64,000 bases of DNA from Ulvibacter sp. MAR_2010_11 (GCF_002813135.1 NZ_PHTY01000001.1:925501-989500); one strand, 5' to 3'. Counted from the stretch's first letter, positions 8,864 to 18,645 are shown. Program-made: numbers and translations. The notes: generated from the sequence alone by a model not told the origin.

Positions 8864-10774
8864 ATGAAAAACTTTTTACTTCCCATTTTAGCCTTGAGCT
8901 TAACTTATGTGAGTGCCCAAACACCTTGTACGGGTGGTATGGCCGGTCCATATCCATGTAGCGGATATACATTACAATCTGAATTTTCTCTAAATGATAT
9001 GAATGCGGGTGCAGGAAACGATTCCTGGGGATGGACAGACCCTGCCAACGGGGACGAATATGCAATAGTAGGTCTAAATAATGGGACGGCTTTTATAGAC
9101 ATTTCCGATCCTGTAAATCCCGTTTATCTTGGAAAACTTCCAACACATACATCCAACAGTTCCTGGAGAGATATAAAAGTATACAATAATTATGCATTCG
9201 TGGTAAGCGAGGCTAACAATCATGGGATGCAGGTTTTCGACCTAACACGTCTAAGAAACGTGGTTGCACCTCCGGTTACTTTTACTGAAGATGCCCATTA
9301 TAATGGTTTCGGGAGTGCCCATAACATTGTGATAAATGAAGATACCGGTTATGCCTATGGTGTTGGGACAAGCTCTTTCAATGGAGGTCCGCATTTTGTA
9401 AATATTCAAAACCCGTTAAATCCAACAGCGGCAGGTGGGTATTCATTAGGATCATATAGCCACGATGCACAAGTAGTTACCTATTGCGGTCCCGACAGTG
9501 ATTATTCGGGGCGTGAAATCTTAATTGGAAGCAACGAAACCAATATAGTTATTGTAGATATAACCGATAAGGCGAACCCTGTTGGAATTTCAAATATCTC
9601 TTACACAAATGTTGGTTATACCCACCAAGGATGGTTTACAGAAGATCAGCGTTATTTCATCCTCGGTGACGAGATAGATGAACAAAATGTTGGTTTTAAT
9701 ACACGAACCATAATTTTCGATTTCAACGATTTGGATAGTCCTCAATTTCATTTTGAATACACCGGACCAACTCCGGCAATCGATCACAACGGTTATGTAA
9801 AAGGAACTAAATACTACATGGCGAATTACAGAGCCGGATTGAGAGTTATTGATGTTTCGGACATTGCAAATCAGAATATTGTAGAAGAAGGATTTTTTGA
9901 CAGTTATCCAAATAATAACAACGCCAACTTTAGTGGTGCTTGGAATGTTTACCCATATTTTGAAAGCGGAAATATTGTAATTAGTGATATTAACAGAGGT
10001 TTTCTTCTTGTAAAAGCGGCAACCAACGATCTAATACCTCCAACTGCAGTGTGTCAAGATGTTACTGTTTCACTTGACGCCAATGGCATCGCAACTGTTG
10101 CGGCATCTCAAGTGAATAATGGATCGGCCGACAATAGCGGAACTGTTTACACCTTGTTATGTAATAACACTTTCGACTGTTCAGATTTGGGCGAAAACAC
10201 GGTAGAACTGGAAGTGTATGACGATTTCGGAAACAGAGATTATTGCTCTGCAACTGTAACTGTAATTGACAACATCGCTCCTGTGCTTACGTGTCCTGCA
10301 GACTTTACCGTTGGATATAACGGAGGAAATCAATTTTATACAGTTCCAAGTTACGGTACTACCGGAGTTGTTACTGTTGTCGACAATTGTGCAACAACCA
10401 TTACTCAAGATCCTATTGAAGGAACTGAATTAACTACGGGAACGTATACTATTTCTTTCGATGTAACCGATGCTTCAGGAAACACAGACTCATGTAGTTT
10501 TGAACTTACTATAGACGGAACTTTAGGCTCTGCCGATTTTGAATTGGAAAGCGGATTATCAATATTCCCTAATCCTGCTTCAGAAGTAATTACCATTGCA
10601 TCAAAAAACATCGCGCTTACTTCTCTTGAAGTAGTTGATATTTTAGGAAAGCGAATCTATTCGGTTTCAAATCTAAACTCAGCAACTACTGCAATAGATA
10701 TTTCGGCCTTGTCTAAAGGAATGTATTTTGTAATAATTAATAATACTGTTACCAAGAAAATCATAAAAAAATAG
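8864..10774 (+). CDS. Choice-of-anchor B family secreted protein with HYR-like domains and T9SS sorting domain (paralogue 1)
   Basis: 636 residues. After a signal peptide (MKNFLLPILALSLTYVSAQ) comes the family N-terminal motif with two cysteines (TPCTGG...YPCSGY) and NDSWGWTDP, then LVIVD-type propeller blades such as FIDISDPVNPVYLGKLPT, VFDLTRLRN and RVIDVSDIA. This paralogue alone carries an insertion of about 150 residues (around 390-545) with IPPTAVCQDVTV and IAPVLTCPADFTV, typical of hyalin-repeat (HYR) modules. The C-terminus (FPNPASEVITIAS...GMYFVIINNTVTKKIIKK) is a type A T9SS sorting domain, so the protein is exported to the cell surface. It is the first of four tandem copies and is followed by an intrinsic terminator. 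Ligand unknown. Confidence 0.9.
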   Translation: MKNFLLPILALSLTYVSAQTPCTGGMAGPYPCSGYTLQSEFSLNDMNAGAGNDSWGWTDPANGDEYAIVGLNNGTAFIDISDPVNPVYLGKLPTHTSNSSWRDIKVYNNYAFVVSEANNHGMQVFDLTRLRNVVAPPVTFTEDAHYNGFGSAHNIVINEDTGYAYGVGTSSFNGGPHFVNIQNPLNPTAAGGYSLGSYSHDAQVVTYCGPDSDYSGREILIGSNETNIVIVDITDKANPVGISNISYTNVGYTHQGWFTEDQRYFILGDEIDEQNVGFNTRTIIFDFNDLDSPQFHFEYTGPTPAIDHNGYVKGTKYYMANYRAGLRVIDVSDIANQNIVEEGFFDSYPNNNNANFSGAWNVYPYFESGNIVISDINRGFLLVKAATNDLIPPTAVCQDVTVSLDANGIATVAASQVNNGSADNSGTVYTLLCNNTFDCSDLGENTVELEVYDDFGNRDYCSATVTVIDNIAPVLTCPADFTVGYNGGNQFYTVPSYGTTGVVTVVDNCATTITQDPIEGTELTTGTYTISFDVTDASGNTDSCSFELTIDGTLGSADFELESGLSIFPNPASEVITIASKNIALTSLEVVDILGKRIYSVSNLNSATTAIDISALSKGMYFVIINNTVTKKIIKK

Positions 10775-10811
10775 TCCTAGCTACCATTGTAGCAAAAGCT
10801 AAAATTTAAAC

Positions 10812-10855
10812 AAAGCACTAACTAATAACCCATGGGTTGTGGTTAGTGCTTTTTT
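10812..10855 (+). terminator. Intrinsic terminator after paralogue 1
   Basis: AAAGCACTAAC (10812-10822) pairs perfectly with GTTAGTGCTTT (10842-10852), followed by a T run. A nested AACCCATGGGTT palindrome lies in the loop. It separates paralogue 1 from the other three copies. Confidence 0.85.
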
Positions 10856-10895
10856 ATTGCTATTTTTAAAATTCTTTATTACAATTCGACTTTTC

Positions 10896-12308
10896 ATGAA
10901 GCAAATTACTACAATTCTGGCCTTTTTGATTTCCTTTTCAGTGTATGCACAAACACCATGTGAAAGCGGTATGGCAGGATCATTTCCTTGCAGTGGTTAC
11001 GATTTACAATCGCAAATTCCCCTAGGAGTGATGAATTCAACCCGAGCCAATGATTCATGGGGTTGGACCGATCCGCAGGACGGGAAAGAGTACGCTATAA
11101 TCTGCCTCATAGAAGGCACGGCCTTTATCGATATCTCCGATCCTGTGAATCCTATTTACCTGGGACAATTACCCACCGAAAATAACAGTAGTACTTGGAG
11201 AGATGCGAAAACATATAACAATTATGCCTTTATCGTGAGTGAAGATTCCGGACACGGGATGCAAATTTTCGACTTAACTCGTTTGCGAAATGTTGCAAAT
11301 CCGCCGGTTGTGTTTACAGAAGACGCTCATTACAGCGGATTTGGATCTGCACATAATATCGTGATCAATGAAGCCACTGGCTACGCCTATGGTGTGGGTA
11401 CTAATATGAACAGTGGAGGACCTCATTTTATAAACATCCAAGACCCTTTAACCCCTATAGGAGTTGGAAGTGATTCAACTAACGGTTACTGTCACGATGC
11501 CCAGGTAGTAATTTACAATGGCCCCGATACAGATTATACCGGGCGTGAGATTCTATTTGGAAGCTATGAAACTCAGGTTGTAATTGTAGATGTCACCGAC
11601 AAAAACAATCCACAAACCATTTCGACTATAGGCTATACGAATGTAGAATATACCCATCAAGGGTGGCTTACCGAAGATCATCGTTACTTTCTATTAGGCG
11701 ACGAACAGGACGAAATTAATTTGGGCTTAAATTCCAGAACCATTGTATTCGATTTTAACGATTTGGACAATCCGCAGTTTCATTTCGACTATCTGGGGCC
11801 AACCGCTGCCACAGATCACAATGGTTATGTAAAAGGAAATACATTTTATATTTCGAACAATGCGGCAGGTTTACGTGCTGTAGATATTTCGGATATTGCA
11901 AATATGAATATGATGGAAGAAGGTTTTTTCGATTCCTATTTACCGGACAATAACGCAGGATATAACGGGGCCTGGAATGTGTATCCCTTTTTTGAAAGCG
12001 GAAATATTGTAATAAGCGACCGAACACAAGGATTCTTGCTTGTAACTCCATCAGTTTTGGGAATGAATGATCTCCCCTACAACGATGAATTTACAGTGTA
12101 TCCTAATCCGGCTTCCGAAAATATAACAGTGAGTTCAAAAAGTATGGAATTAGAATCAATTACAATTTATACGGGTCTTGGGCAAAAAGTCTTAGCTCTG
12201 GATTCTATAGATTCGTATGCGTCGAACATAGTTGTTTCTAATTTTCCGCCGGGGATATATTTCGTTAACATCAATAATCTTACAGTCAAAAAAATACTTA
12301 TAAACTAG
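10896..12308 (+). CDS. Choice-of-anchor B family secreted protein with T9SS sorting domain (paralogue 2)
   Basis: 470 residues from the ATG at 10896, which begins a clean signal peptide (MKQITTILAFLISFSVYAQ); the upstream in-frame extension to 10839 runs through the terminator and is rejected. It has the same paired cysteines (TPCESG...FPCSGY), NDSWGWTDP motif and LVIVD-type blades (FIDISDPVNP, IFDLTRLRN, VVIVDVTDKNNP, AVDISDIA) as its neighbours, and a type A sorting domain starting at VYPNPASENITVSS. It lacks the HYR insertion of paralogue 1. Probably cell-surface; partner unknown. Confidence 0.9.
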   Translation: MKQITTILAFLISFSVYAQTPCESGMAGSFPCSGYDLQSQIPLGVMNSTRANDSWGWTDPQDGKEYAIICLIEGTAFIDISDPVNPIYLGQLPTENNSSTWRDAKTYNNYAFIVSEDSGHGMQIFDLTRLRNVANPPVVFTEDAHYSGFGSAHNIVINEATGYAYGVGTNMNSGGPHFINIQDPLTPIGVGSDSTNGYCHDAQVVIYNGPDTDYTGREILFGSYETQVVIVDVTDKNNPQTISTIGYTNVEYTHQGWLTEDHRYFLLGDEQDEINLGLNSRTIVFDFNDLDNPQFHFDYLGPTAATDHNGYVKGNTFYISNNAAGLRAVDISDIANMNMMEEGFFDSYLPDNNAGYNGAWNVYPFFESGNIVISDRTQGFLLVTPSVLGMNDLPYNDEFTVYPNPASENITVSSKSMELESITIYTGLGQKVLALDSIDSYASNIVVSNFPPGIYFVNINNLTVKKILIN

Positions 12309-12420
12309 CGTTTTTATTGACCTAGTAAGTTACTAGAGGATTATTTTTTAACGAATTATGTTAGGGATTAATGCTTTTTTATTCCTAGCTTTACTCGCTT
12401 CCAATTAATTTAATATTTAG

Positions 12421-13839
12421 ATGAAAAAATTACTCCCTTTTATAATTATCCTATGCTGCGGTATGGTAACTGCTCAAGTGCCATGTACCGGCGGTTTTGC
12501 GAATTCCTTTCCTTGTAGTGGTTACGACTTACAATCTCAAATTAGTTTAGCGGTAATGAATTCCCCCGGTGCAAACGATTCATGGGGTTGGATTGATCCG
12601 GATAATGGAGATGAATATGCCATAGTAGGATTGGAAGACGGTACTGCATTTATTGATATTTCAGATCCGGTGAATCCTGTTTACCTGGGGAAACTACCTA
12701 CTCAAACCAGCGTTACGGTATGGCGGGATATAAAAACATATAATAACTATGCTTTCATCGTAAGCGAAGCTCCGGGTCATGGGATGCAAATATTCGATTT
12801 AACCCGATTGCGAAATGTACCCAACCCTCCAACAACTTTTACTACCGATGCACATTACGACGATTTTAGCAACGCCCATAATATTGTAATAAACGAAGAT
12901 ATAGGGTTTGCTTATGTAGTGGGAACCAATACATTTAGTGGAGGAACTCATTTTGTAAATATCCAGGACCCTTTAAACCCTACGCCGGCCGGTGGGTTTG
13001 CGACAGACGGCTATACTCACGATGCCCAAGTGGTAACTTACAATGGCCCTGATTCAGATTATACGGGTCGTGAAATTTTAATTAGCAGCAGTGGAAGCGA
13101 ACAAATTGTATCTATTGTAGATGTTACAGACAAAAATAATCCTGTGAGCATTTCCACCTTATCTTATACCAACGTTGGATATACACACCAAGGCTGGTTT
13201 ACGGAAGACCAAAGATATTTCCTTTTAGGAGATGAATTTGATGAATCGAACGTTGGTTTTAATACCAGAACGATTGTTTTTGACCTAAGTGATTTGGATA
13301 ATCCACAACAAAGTTTCGAATATTTTGGAGCAACTACAGCCATTGACCACAACGGATATGTTAAAGGAAACAAATACTTCTTGGCCAATTATGCCGCAGG
13401 ATTTAGAGAAATTGATATTAGTGATATTGCCAACGGCAATATGTCTGAAGTAGGGTTTTTTGACACCTACCCCGCCGATAATAATGCAAGTTATAGCGGG
13501 GCCTGGAATGTTTATCCTTATTTCGACAGTGGAAATATTTTAATTACAGATAGAAGCGGTGGTTTTTTCCTGGTAAAATCTTCATCTCTTGCCGTAAATG
13601 ATTTTTCGGAAACAAATAATTTTGCCGTATACCCTAATCCGGCTTCAACTACTTTAAATATTGAGGCAGCTAATAGCGCTATTCTAAAAATAACTATTTC
13701 CGATATGATTGGAAATATTTTATACACTGCAGAAAACTTGAATACAAACGAGAAAGAAATCGACATCTCCATCTATAGTCAAGGCATGTACTTTCTAAAC
13801 ATCAACGACAATACCACTAAAAAAATTATCAAAAAATAG
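12421..13839 (+). CDS. Choice-of-anchor B family secreted protein with T9SS sorting domain (paralogue 3)
   Basis: 472 residues with a signal peptide (MKKLLPFIIILCCGMVTAQ), the VPCTGG...FPCSGY cysteine pair, NDSWGWIDPDNGDEYAI and the full set of LVIVD-like blades. The C-terminal sorting domain starts at VYPNPASTTLNIEA and ends in KKIIKK. A 112-bp spacer separates it from paralogue 2, with no obvious terminator, so paralogues 2-4 could be one transcript. Confidence 0.9.
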   Translation: MKKLLPFIIILCCGMVTAQVPCTGGFANSFPCSGYDLQSQISLAVMNSPGANDSWGWIDPDNGDEYAIVGLEDGTAFIDISDPVNPVYLGKLPTQTSVTVWRDIKTYNNYAFIVSEAPGHGMQIFDLTRLRNVPNPPTTFTTDAHYDDFSNAHNIVINEDIGFAYVVGTNTFSGGTHFVNIQDPLNPTPAGGFATDGYTHDAQVVTYNGPDSDYTGREILISSSGSEQIVSIVDVTDKNNPVSISTLSYTNVGYTHQGWFTEDQRYFLLGDEFDESNVGFNTRTIVFDLSDLDNPQQSFEYFGATTAIDHNGYVKGNKYFLANYAAGFREIDISDIANGNMSEVGFFDTYPADNNASYSGAWNVYPYFDSGNILITDRSGGFFLVKSSSLAVNDFSETNNFAVYPNPASTTLNIEAANSAILKITISDMIGNILYTAENLNTNEKEIDISIYSQGMYFLNINDNTTKKIIKK

Positions 13840-13967
13840 CCGTTATTTTGTAATACATAACCACTTTTACGACTGTAAACTATTGGTGCTTCGAATTTTA
13901 GCCCATATAGTTGCTGTTGCTACTTTTATAATATTATTTTTACGAACTATAATTTAATTCAACTCAA

Positions 13968-15377
13968 ATGAAAAAAGCACTACCCTTATTTTTAGCATTG
14001 ATAACCTCTGTAGTAATTGGGCAAACGCCCTGTGTTAGTGGATTTGCAGGAAGCTATCCCTGTAGCGGTTACGATCTGCAAGCGCACTTTTTTTTAGCTG
14101 AAATGGGAGCATCAGACGGCAATGATTCCTGGGGATGGACCGATCCTGCTGACGGAGCGGAGTATGCTATAATTGGACTTAACAATGGAACCGCTTTTTT
14201 TGATATCTCAACCCCAACCAATCCAACCTATCTTGGAAAACTTGCTACAGCAACCGGGTCAAGTTTTTGGAGAGACGTCAAAGTATATAATAATTTTGCA
14301 TTTATTGTGAGCGATGCGAATGGAAGTCATGGCATGCAAATATTCGATTTAACAAAACTAAGAAATGTCGCAAATCCACCTGCCACTTTTACCGAAGATG
14401 CTCATTATTCTGGCTTTGGAAGTTCACACAACATTGTAATAAATGAAGAAACCGGCTATGCGTATGCAGTTGGTAATAATACCTTTGGTGGTGGACCCCA
14501 TTTTATCAACATCCAAAATCCGTTGGCTCCAATTCCTGCCGGGGGATATTCGGCCGGAGGTTATACCCACGATGCTCAGGTAATTGTATACGACGGTCCG
14601 GACACAGAACATGTTGGGAAAGAAATTTTATTCGGAAGCAATGAAACACACGTAGCAATTGTAGATGTTACCAACAAGGCAAATCCTCAGCTAATTGCAA
14701 ATATCGCTTATCCTTCAGTTGGATATACGCACCAAGGATGGCTAACAGACGATAGAAATTACTTTTTACTTGGAGATGAAGGTGATGAGTTCGACTTTGG
14801 GTTTAACACCCGAACCGTTATTTTTGATGTCTCCGACCTGGACAACCCTTCCTTTAAATTTGAGTATTTTGGACCAACCGCCGCTGTGGACCATAATGGA
14901 TATGTGATTGGAAATAAGTTCTATCTGGCAAATTATGCGGCAGGTTTAAGAACTATAGACATTAGTGATATCGACAATGAAAACATGACTGAAATAGGGT
15001 CTTTCGATACGCATCCCGGCAACAATAATGCAAGTTATAATGGTAGCTGGAATGTATATCCTTTCTTCGCTAGTGGAAATATAGTAATTTCAGGGTCCAA
15101 TGGATTCACTTTGGTAAAAAGTGCGAATCTGGGTGTTAACGATGCCACTCCTTTCGATTTCGTGATGGCCCCTAATCCTGCGATGCATAGCGTTACTATT
15201 TCGTCACAGGCGAGTCCAATTTCCGAAATTGCCGTCTATAACCTTGTAGGACAACAAATACAGAATCATATCGTTAACAATAGTGTTTCAGAAACATTGG
15301 ATATTTCAGCGTTGAGCTCCGGAATGTATCTGGTAAAAATTAATAATACAACCACAAAACGACTGCTTATTAATTAA
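13968..15377 (+). CDS. Choice-of-anchor B family secreted protein with T9SS sorting domain (paralogue 4)
   Basis: 469 residues. It has a signal peptide (MKKALPLFLALITSVVIGQ), the TPCVSG...YPCSGY pair, NDSWGWTDPADGAEYAI, and blades including FFDISTPTNPTYLGKLAT and AIVDVTNKANP. The sorting domain begins at MAPNPAMHSVTISS, a slight departure from the usual YPNP, and ends in TTKRLLIN. Only 10 bp separate its stop from the next gene, so it is probably co-transcribed with the propeller lipoprotein and the MbnP/MbnH-like pair. This link is the best hint of a shared role. Confidence 0.9.
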   Translation: MKKALPLFLALITSVVIGQTPCVSGFAGSYPCSGYDLQAHFFLAEMGASDGNDSWGWTDPADGAEYAIIGLNNGTAFFDISTPTNPTYLGKLATATGSSFWRDVKVYNNFAFIVSDANGSHGMQIFDLTKLRNVANPPATFTEDAHYSGFGSSHNIVINEETGYAYAVGNNTFGGGPHFINIQNPLAPIPAGGYSAGGYTHDAQVIVYDGPDTEHVGKEILFGSNETHVAIVDVTNKANPQLIANIAYPSVGYTHQGWLTDDRNYFLLGDEGDEFDFGFNTRTVIFDVSDLDNPSFKFEYFGPTAAVDHNGYVIGNKFYLANYAAGLRTIDISDIDNENMTEIGSFDTHPGNNNASYNGSWNVYPFFASGNIVISGSNGFTLVKSANLGVNDATPFDFVMAPNPAMHSVTISSQASPISEIAVYNLVGQQIQNHIVNNSVSETLDISALSSGMYLVKINNTTTKRLLIN

Positions 15378-15387
15378 CCCCCATTTC

Positions 15388-16779
15388 ATGCTATTAAAAA
15401 AGAAAAAGAAACTACATTTTATTGGAATTTTATTCATTGCAATCTTTATTTTCTCCTGTAATAAAGATGATGGCGACCCCATTGACCCTCCGGACGAAAC
15501 AGGATTGCTAGGTGAAATCGAATACGTCAAAACATTTGGAGGAAGCCTTGAAGATGATGCGGTATCTGTTGTGCAGAATCCCGATGGATCTTATGTAATT
15601 TTGGGGTCTACCCAAAGCACCGATGGCGATATAACCGATAAGACCGGAAACGATTTCGACTTTTGGTTATTAAAATTATCTCAGGAAGGTCAAATAATAT
15701 GGAGCAAAACTTTTGGTGGGAGTGCAGATGAAAAAGCCTCTAGAATTACAAAAACCAATGATGGCGGTTTTCTATTAAGTGGTTATAGTACAAGTATTGA
15801 CGGTGACGTTTCGGGGAATGAAGGATTTCATGATTTTTGGATTGTGAAAGTGAACAGTGAAGGTGTTAAGCAATGGGATAAAAATTATGGGTTTTCAGGC
15901 AGTGATCAGGCTTTTGATGCATTTCAAACGCAGGATGGCGGTTTTTTTGTTACCGGCTTTTTTGACGTAAGTGCATGCTTTCCGGATCTTTGTCCGGGAA
16001 ATGATCTACAGGATGGAGCACCCCTTGAAACCCGAAACGGGCAACACGGTGTTGGAGAATTCTGGGCCATTAAACTGGACGCTAACGGTAATAAAGAATG
16101 GAGGCGTTACTTTGGAGGATCTAACAACGATCGAAGTTATGATGCGATGGAAACTGCAAACGGTGACTTTTTAATGATCGGGTCGTCCGAAAGTTCAGAT
16201 TTTGATATCACGGATGACAAAGGGAGTTATGACTTCTGGGTAGTTCGCGTGAACAGTAATGGTGATAAATTATGGACCAAATCTTTCGGTGGCTCTGAAA
16301 TCGATGTAGGCTATGCGGTTACTACATCCGGTGACGGAAATTACATAATCGTTGGAGACTCTCGAAGTAGTGATGGTGATGTTACCAATCCGAAGGGAAA
16401 TGCCGATTCGTACGTGGTTAAATTTGATAATAGCGGAAATAAGATTTGGCAAAAATCCTTTGGTGGAACCGAATTTGAATCTGCCAGAAGTATCTCTCGC
16501 ATGGCAAATGGCGAGTACGTAGTGGCCGGATCCAGTAGAAGTTCAAATGGAGATCTTACCGAAAATAACGGTCAGAATGATGCTTGGATTTATACAATTA
16601 CGGAAGCAGGAAGTATTGTCCTTCAACTTTCTGTGGGCGGTAGCAGTTTAGACTTTGCAAATCAGGCTATAGAAACGTCCGACAAGAAAATTATAGCCGT
16701 TGGTAATACTGAAAGTAATAACGGTGATATTCTTCAAAACAGGGGTATCAAAGACTTTTTAATTATAAAGATTAAGTAA
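15388..16779 (+). CDS. Lipoprotein made of a repeated beta-propeller-like motif
   Basis: 463 residues. A lipobox (IAIFIFSCNKDD) near residue 24 marks it as a lipoprotein. The rest consists of about seven repeats of roughly 55-60 residues with the core W-x-K-[TS]-FGG-S-x-x-[DE]...DGG[FY]-x-x-x-G-x-[ST]-x-S-x-DGD, for example IIWSKTFGGSADE and LWTKSFGGSEID. Seven copies suggest a closed seven-bladed propeller. One repeat (about 190-215) has a cysteine-containing insert (ACFPDLCPG). It has no T9SS sorting domain. Probably surface-exposed; ligand unknown. Confidence 0.85.
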   Translation: MLLKKKKKLHFIGILFIAIFIFSCNKDDGDPIDPPDETGLLGEIEYVKTFGGSLEDDAVSVVQNPDGSYVILGSTQSTDGDITDKTGNDFDFWLLKLSQEGQIIWSKTFGGSADEKASRITKTNDGGFLLSGYSTSIDGDVSGNEGFHDFWIVKVNSEGVKQWDKNYGFSGSDQAFDAFQTQDGGFFVTGFFDVSACFPDLCPGNDLQDGAPLETRNGQHGVGEFWAIKLDANGNKEWRRYFGGSNNDRSYDAMETANGDFLMIGSSESSDFDITDDKGSYDFWVVRVNSNGDKLWTKSFGGSEIDVGYAVTTSGDGNYIIVGDSRSSDGDVTNPKGNADSYVVKFDNSGNKIWQKSFGGTEFESARSISRMANGEYVVAGSSRSSNGDLTENNGQNDAWIYTITEAGSIVLQLSVGGSSLDFANQAIETSDKKIIAVGNTESNNGDILQNRGIKDFLIIKIK

Positions 16780-16795
16780 AATAGGATTCAAAAAA

Positions 16796-17560
16796 ATGAA
16801 AAAAATTGCTTTAATTATGCTTATTGCTCTAGTAGCAGTTAGCTGTAACAATGACGACGATAGCGTTGCGCAAGCCAATGTAGATTTTGTATTTACACAT
16901 AATTGGGATGGAGATGCAATTGCCAATTCCGATTTCGATCAAATTCAATACACCAATGCTCATGGAGAACAACTAAGCGTTTCAACATTGGTATATCTAA
17001 TTTCAGATATCACCTTTACCGGTTCCAATGGAGATGTTTATGATGCCGGGGATTATAACCTTATTGATGCAAGAGGGGGAACAAATCTAACATTCACCCC
17101 AAACATTCAAATCCCGGAAGGAGACTATACGGTTTCCTTTACATTTGGGTTTGATGATGAAGACAATATCGATGGTGGGTATCCCGATTTAAACACAGCC
17201 GGTTGGAATGTCCCCATGATGATGGGAGGCGGCTACCATTATATGAGACTGGAAGGTAAATTTATCGATAACACCACCGCCGAAATAGGGTATCAATATC
17301 ATACCATAAGAGCAAACGATATGAGTGTAACTCCGCTACTTCTTCAGGATACTTCGTTTAAAGTAAGCTTAGGGACAGTAACCGTGGGTTCAAATACTCA
17401 GGTAGAAGTAAAAATGAATGTTGCCGAGTGGTTTAAAAATCCGAATGAGTGGGACCTAAATGTGCTGCATTCAGGTTTAATGCCAAATTTTGATGCTCAA
17501 ATTATGATGTCTCAAAACGGGGTTTCTGTATTCAGTAAAGGAGCAGTCACTCAGAATTAA
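16796..17560 (+). CDS. MbnP-like lipoprotein (predicted copper-binding partner of MbnH)
   Basis: 254 residues with a lipobox at C17 (ALVAVSCNND). The body matches the MbnP family: an N-terminal strand VDFVFTHNWDG (H35, W37), then the middle motif GWNVPMMMGGGYHYMRLEG (W137, Y147, H148, M150), which corresponds to the family's conserved Trp-Tyr-Met-Glu-Gly segment. In characterised systems MbnP is the substrate of the di-heme enzyme MbnH, which oxidises a tryptophan to kynurenine and affects copper binding. The next gene, 14 bp downstream, is an MbnH-like di-heme enzyme, which supports the call. No methanobactin genes are seen, so the role is not methanobactin uptake. Confidence 0.8.
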   Translation: MKKIALIMLIALVAVSCNNDDDSVAQANVDFVFTHNWDGDAIANSDFDQIQYTNAHGEQLSVSTLVYLISDITFTGSNGDVYDAGDYNLIDARGGTNLTFTPNIQIPEGDYTVSFTFGFDDEDNIDGGYPDLNTAGWNVPMMMGGGYHYMRLEGKFIDNTTAEIGYQYHTIRANDMSVTPLLLQDTSFKVSLGTVTVGSNTQVEVKMNVAEWFKNPNEWDLNVLHSGLMPNFDAQIMMSQNGVSVFSKGAVTQN

Positions 17561-17574
17561 AATAAATCTTACGA

Positions 17575-18645
17575 ATGTTTCGTTCTTTACCAATATTATT
17601 CTTGTCGCTACTAATCATCTCTTGCAATTCGGGAGATGATTCGGGCGATAGCTATATGGCAACTCCAAGTCCGTTGGTGGTTCCGCAGCTATTTCAAGAT
17701 AAATTGGTACCACCTCTCATTCCTGCAGACAACCCTCAAACCGTTGAAGGAATTGCATTGGGAAGAAAACTTTTTTTCGACCCCATCCTCTCTGGTAATG
17801 GAACTCAGGCTTGTGCGACCTGTCATAGTCCGCAAAGTGCATTTACCGATTCCAGACAATTCAGTATTGGAATTGATGGCATCGAAGGATCCCGCAATTC
17901 AATGCCAATCTTTAATCTAGCCTGGAATATTTCTGAATTATTCTTCTGGGATGGGAGAGCTATTTCCTTGGAAGAACAAGCATTAGAGCCTGTGACGAAT
18001 CCTATTGAAATGCACAACACCTGGGAAAATGCAACCGCCAGTTTACAGGCCGATGTTAATTACCCTGCCTTATTTGAAGCCGCATTTGGCACTTCTACGA
18101 TTTCTTCAGAGTTAACAACAAAGGCGATAGCACAATTTATGCGCACCTTAATTTCGGCAAATTCAAAATTTGACCGGTATACCGCGGGGTTGGAAGAACT
18201 TACTCCTTCCGAATTAAACGGTCTCAACGTTTTTCTAGATGAGAACAGAGGAGATTGTTTTCATTGTCACGGAAACCCCAATAGTCCGCTTTGGACCGAC
18301 AATATTTTTCACAACAATGGCCTGGACGATAGTTTTACAGATCGCGGACGTGGCATTGTCACCGGTGACCCAAGAGAGTTTGGCCTCTTTAAATCTCCTT
18401 CATTACGAAATTTAGCGTATACGGCTCCCTATATGCACGATGGTCGTTTTGCTACCTTAGAAGAAGTTATAAATCATTACAGTGAAGGTTTGGTCTATTC
18501 AGAAACCATAGACCCCTTGATGAAAACGATTGCACAAGGAGGTGTACATCTAACTGAAGAGGATAAAGCCGATTTAAAAGCTTTCCTTTTAACATTGTCT
18601 GATCCTTCTTTTATCTCCAATCCCGCATTTCAAGATCCCAATTAA
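17575..18645 (+). CDS. MbnH/cytochrome-c-peroxidase-like di-heme lipoprotein
   Basis: 356 residues, lipobox at about C17 (LLIISCNSGDD). Two CxxCH c-type heme sites are visible: CATCH at C80-H84 and CFHCH at C228-H232. This is the di-heme layout of CcpA/MauG/MbnH proteins. The order family signature ALGRKLFFDPILSGNG and the late APYMHDGRFATLEEVINHY segment are present; the latter histidine/methionine region provides distal heme ligands in the family. Adjacent to the MbnP-like gene, it most likely acts on that protein using peroxide, but classical peroxidase activity cannot be excluded. Confidence 0.88.
   Translation: MFRSLPILFLSLLIISCNSGDDSGDSYMATPSPLVVPQLFQDKLVPPLIPADNPQTVEGIALGRKLFFDPILSGNGTQACATCHSPQSAFTDSRQFSIGIDGIEGSRNSMPIFNLAWNISELFFWDGRAISLEEQALEPVTNPIEMHNTWENATASLQADVNYPALFEAAFGTSTISSELTTKAIAQFMRTLISANSKFDRYTAGLEELTPSELNGLNVFLDENRGDCFHCHGNPNSPLWTDNIFHNNGLDDSFTDRGRGIVTGDPREFGLFKSPSLRNLAYTAPYMHDGRFATLEEVINHYSEGLVYSETIDPLMKTIAQGGVHLTEEDKADLKAFLLTLSDPSFISNPAFQDPN

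Noticed and set aside
8864-15377. Four tandem paralogues as insertion-sequence-borne copies
   Set aside because: No transposase, terminal repeats or target duplications were found between them; simple tandem duplication explains the pattern.
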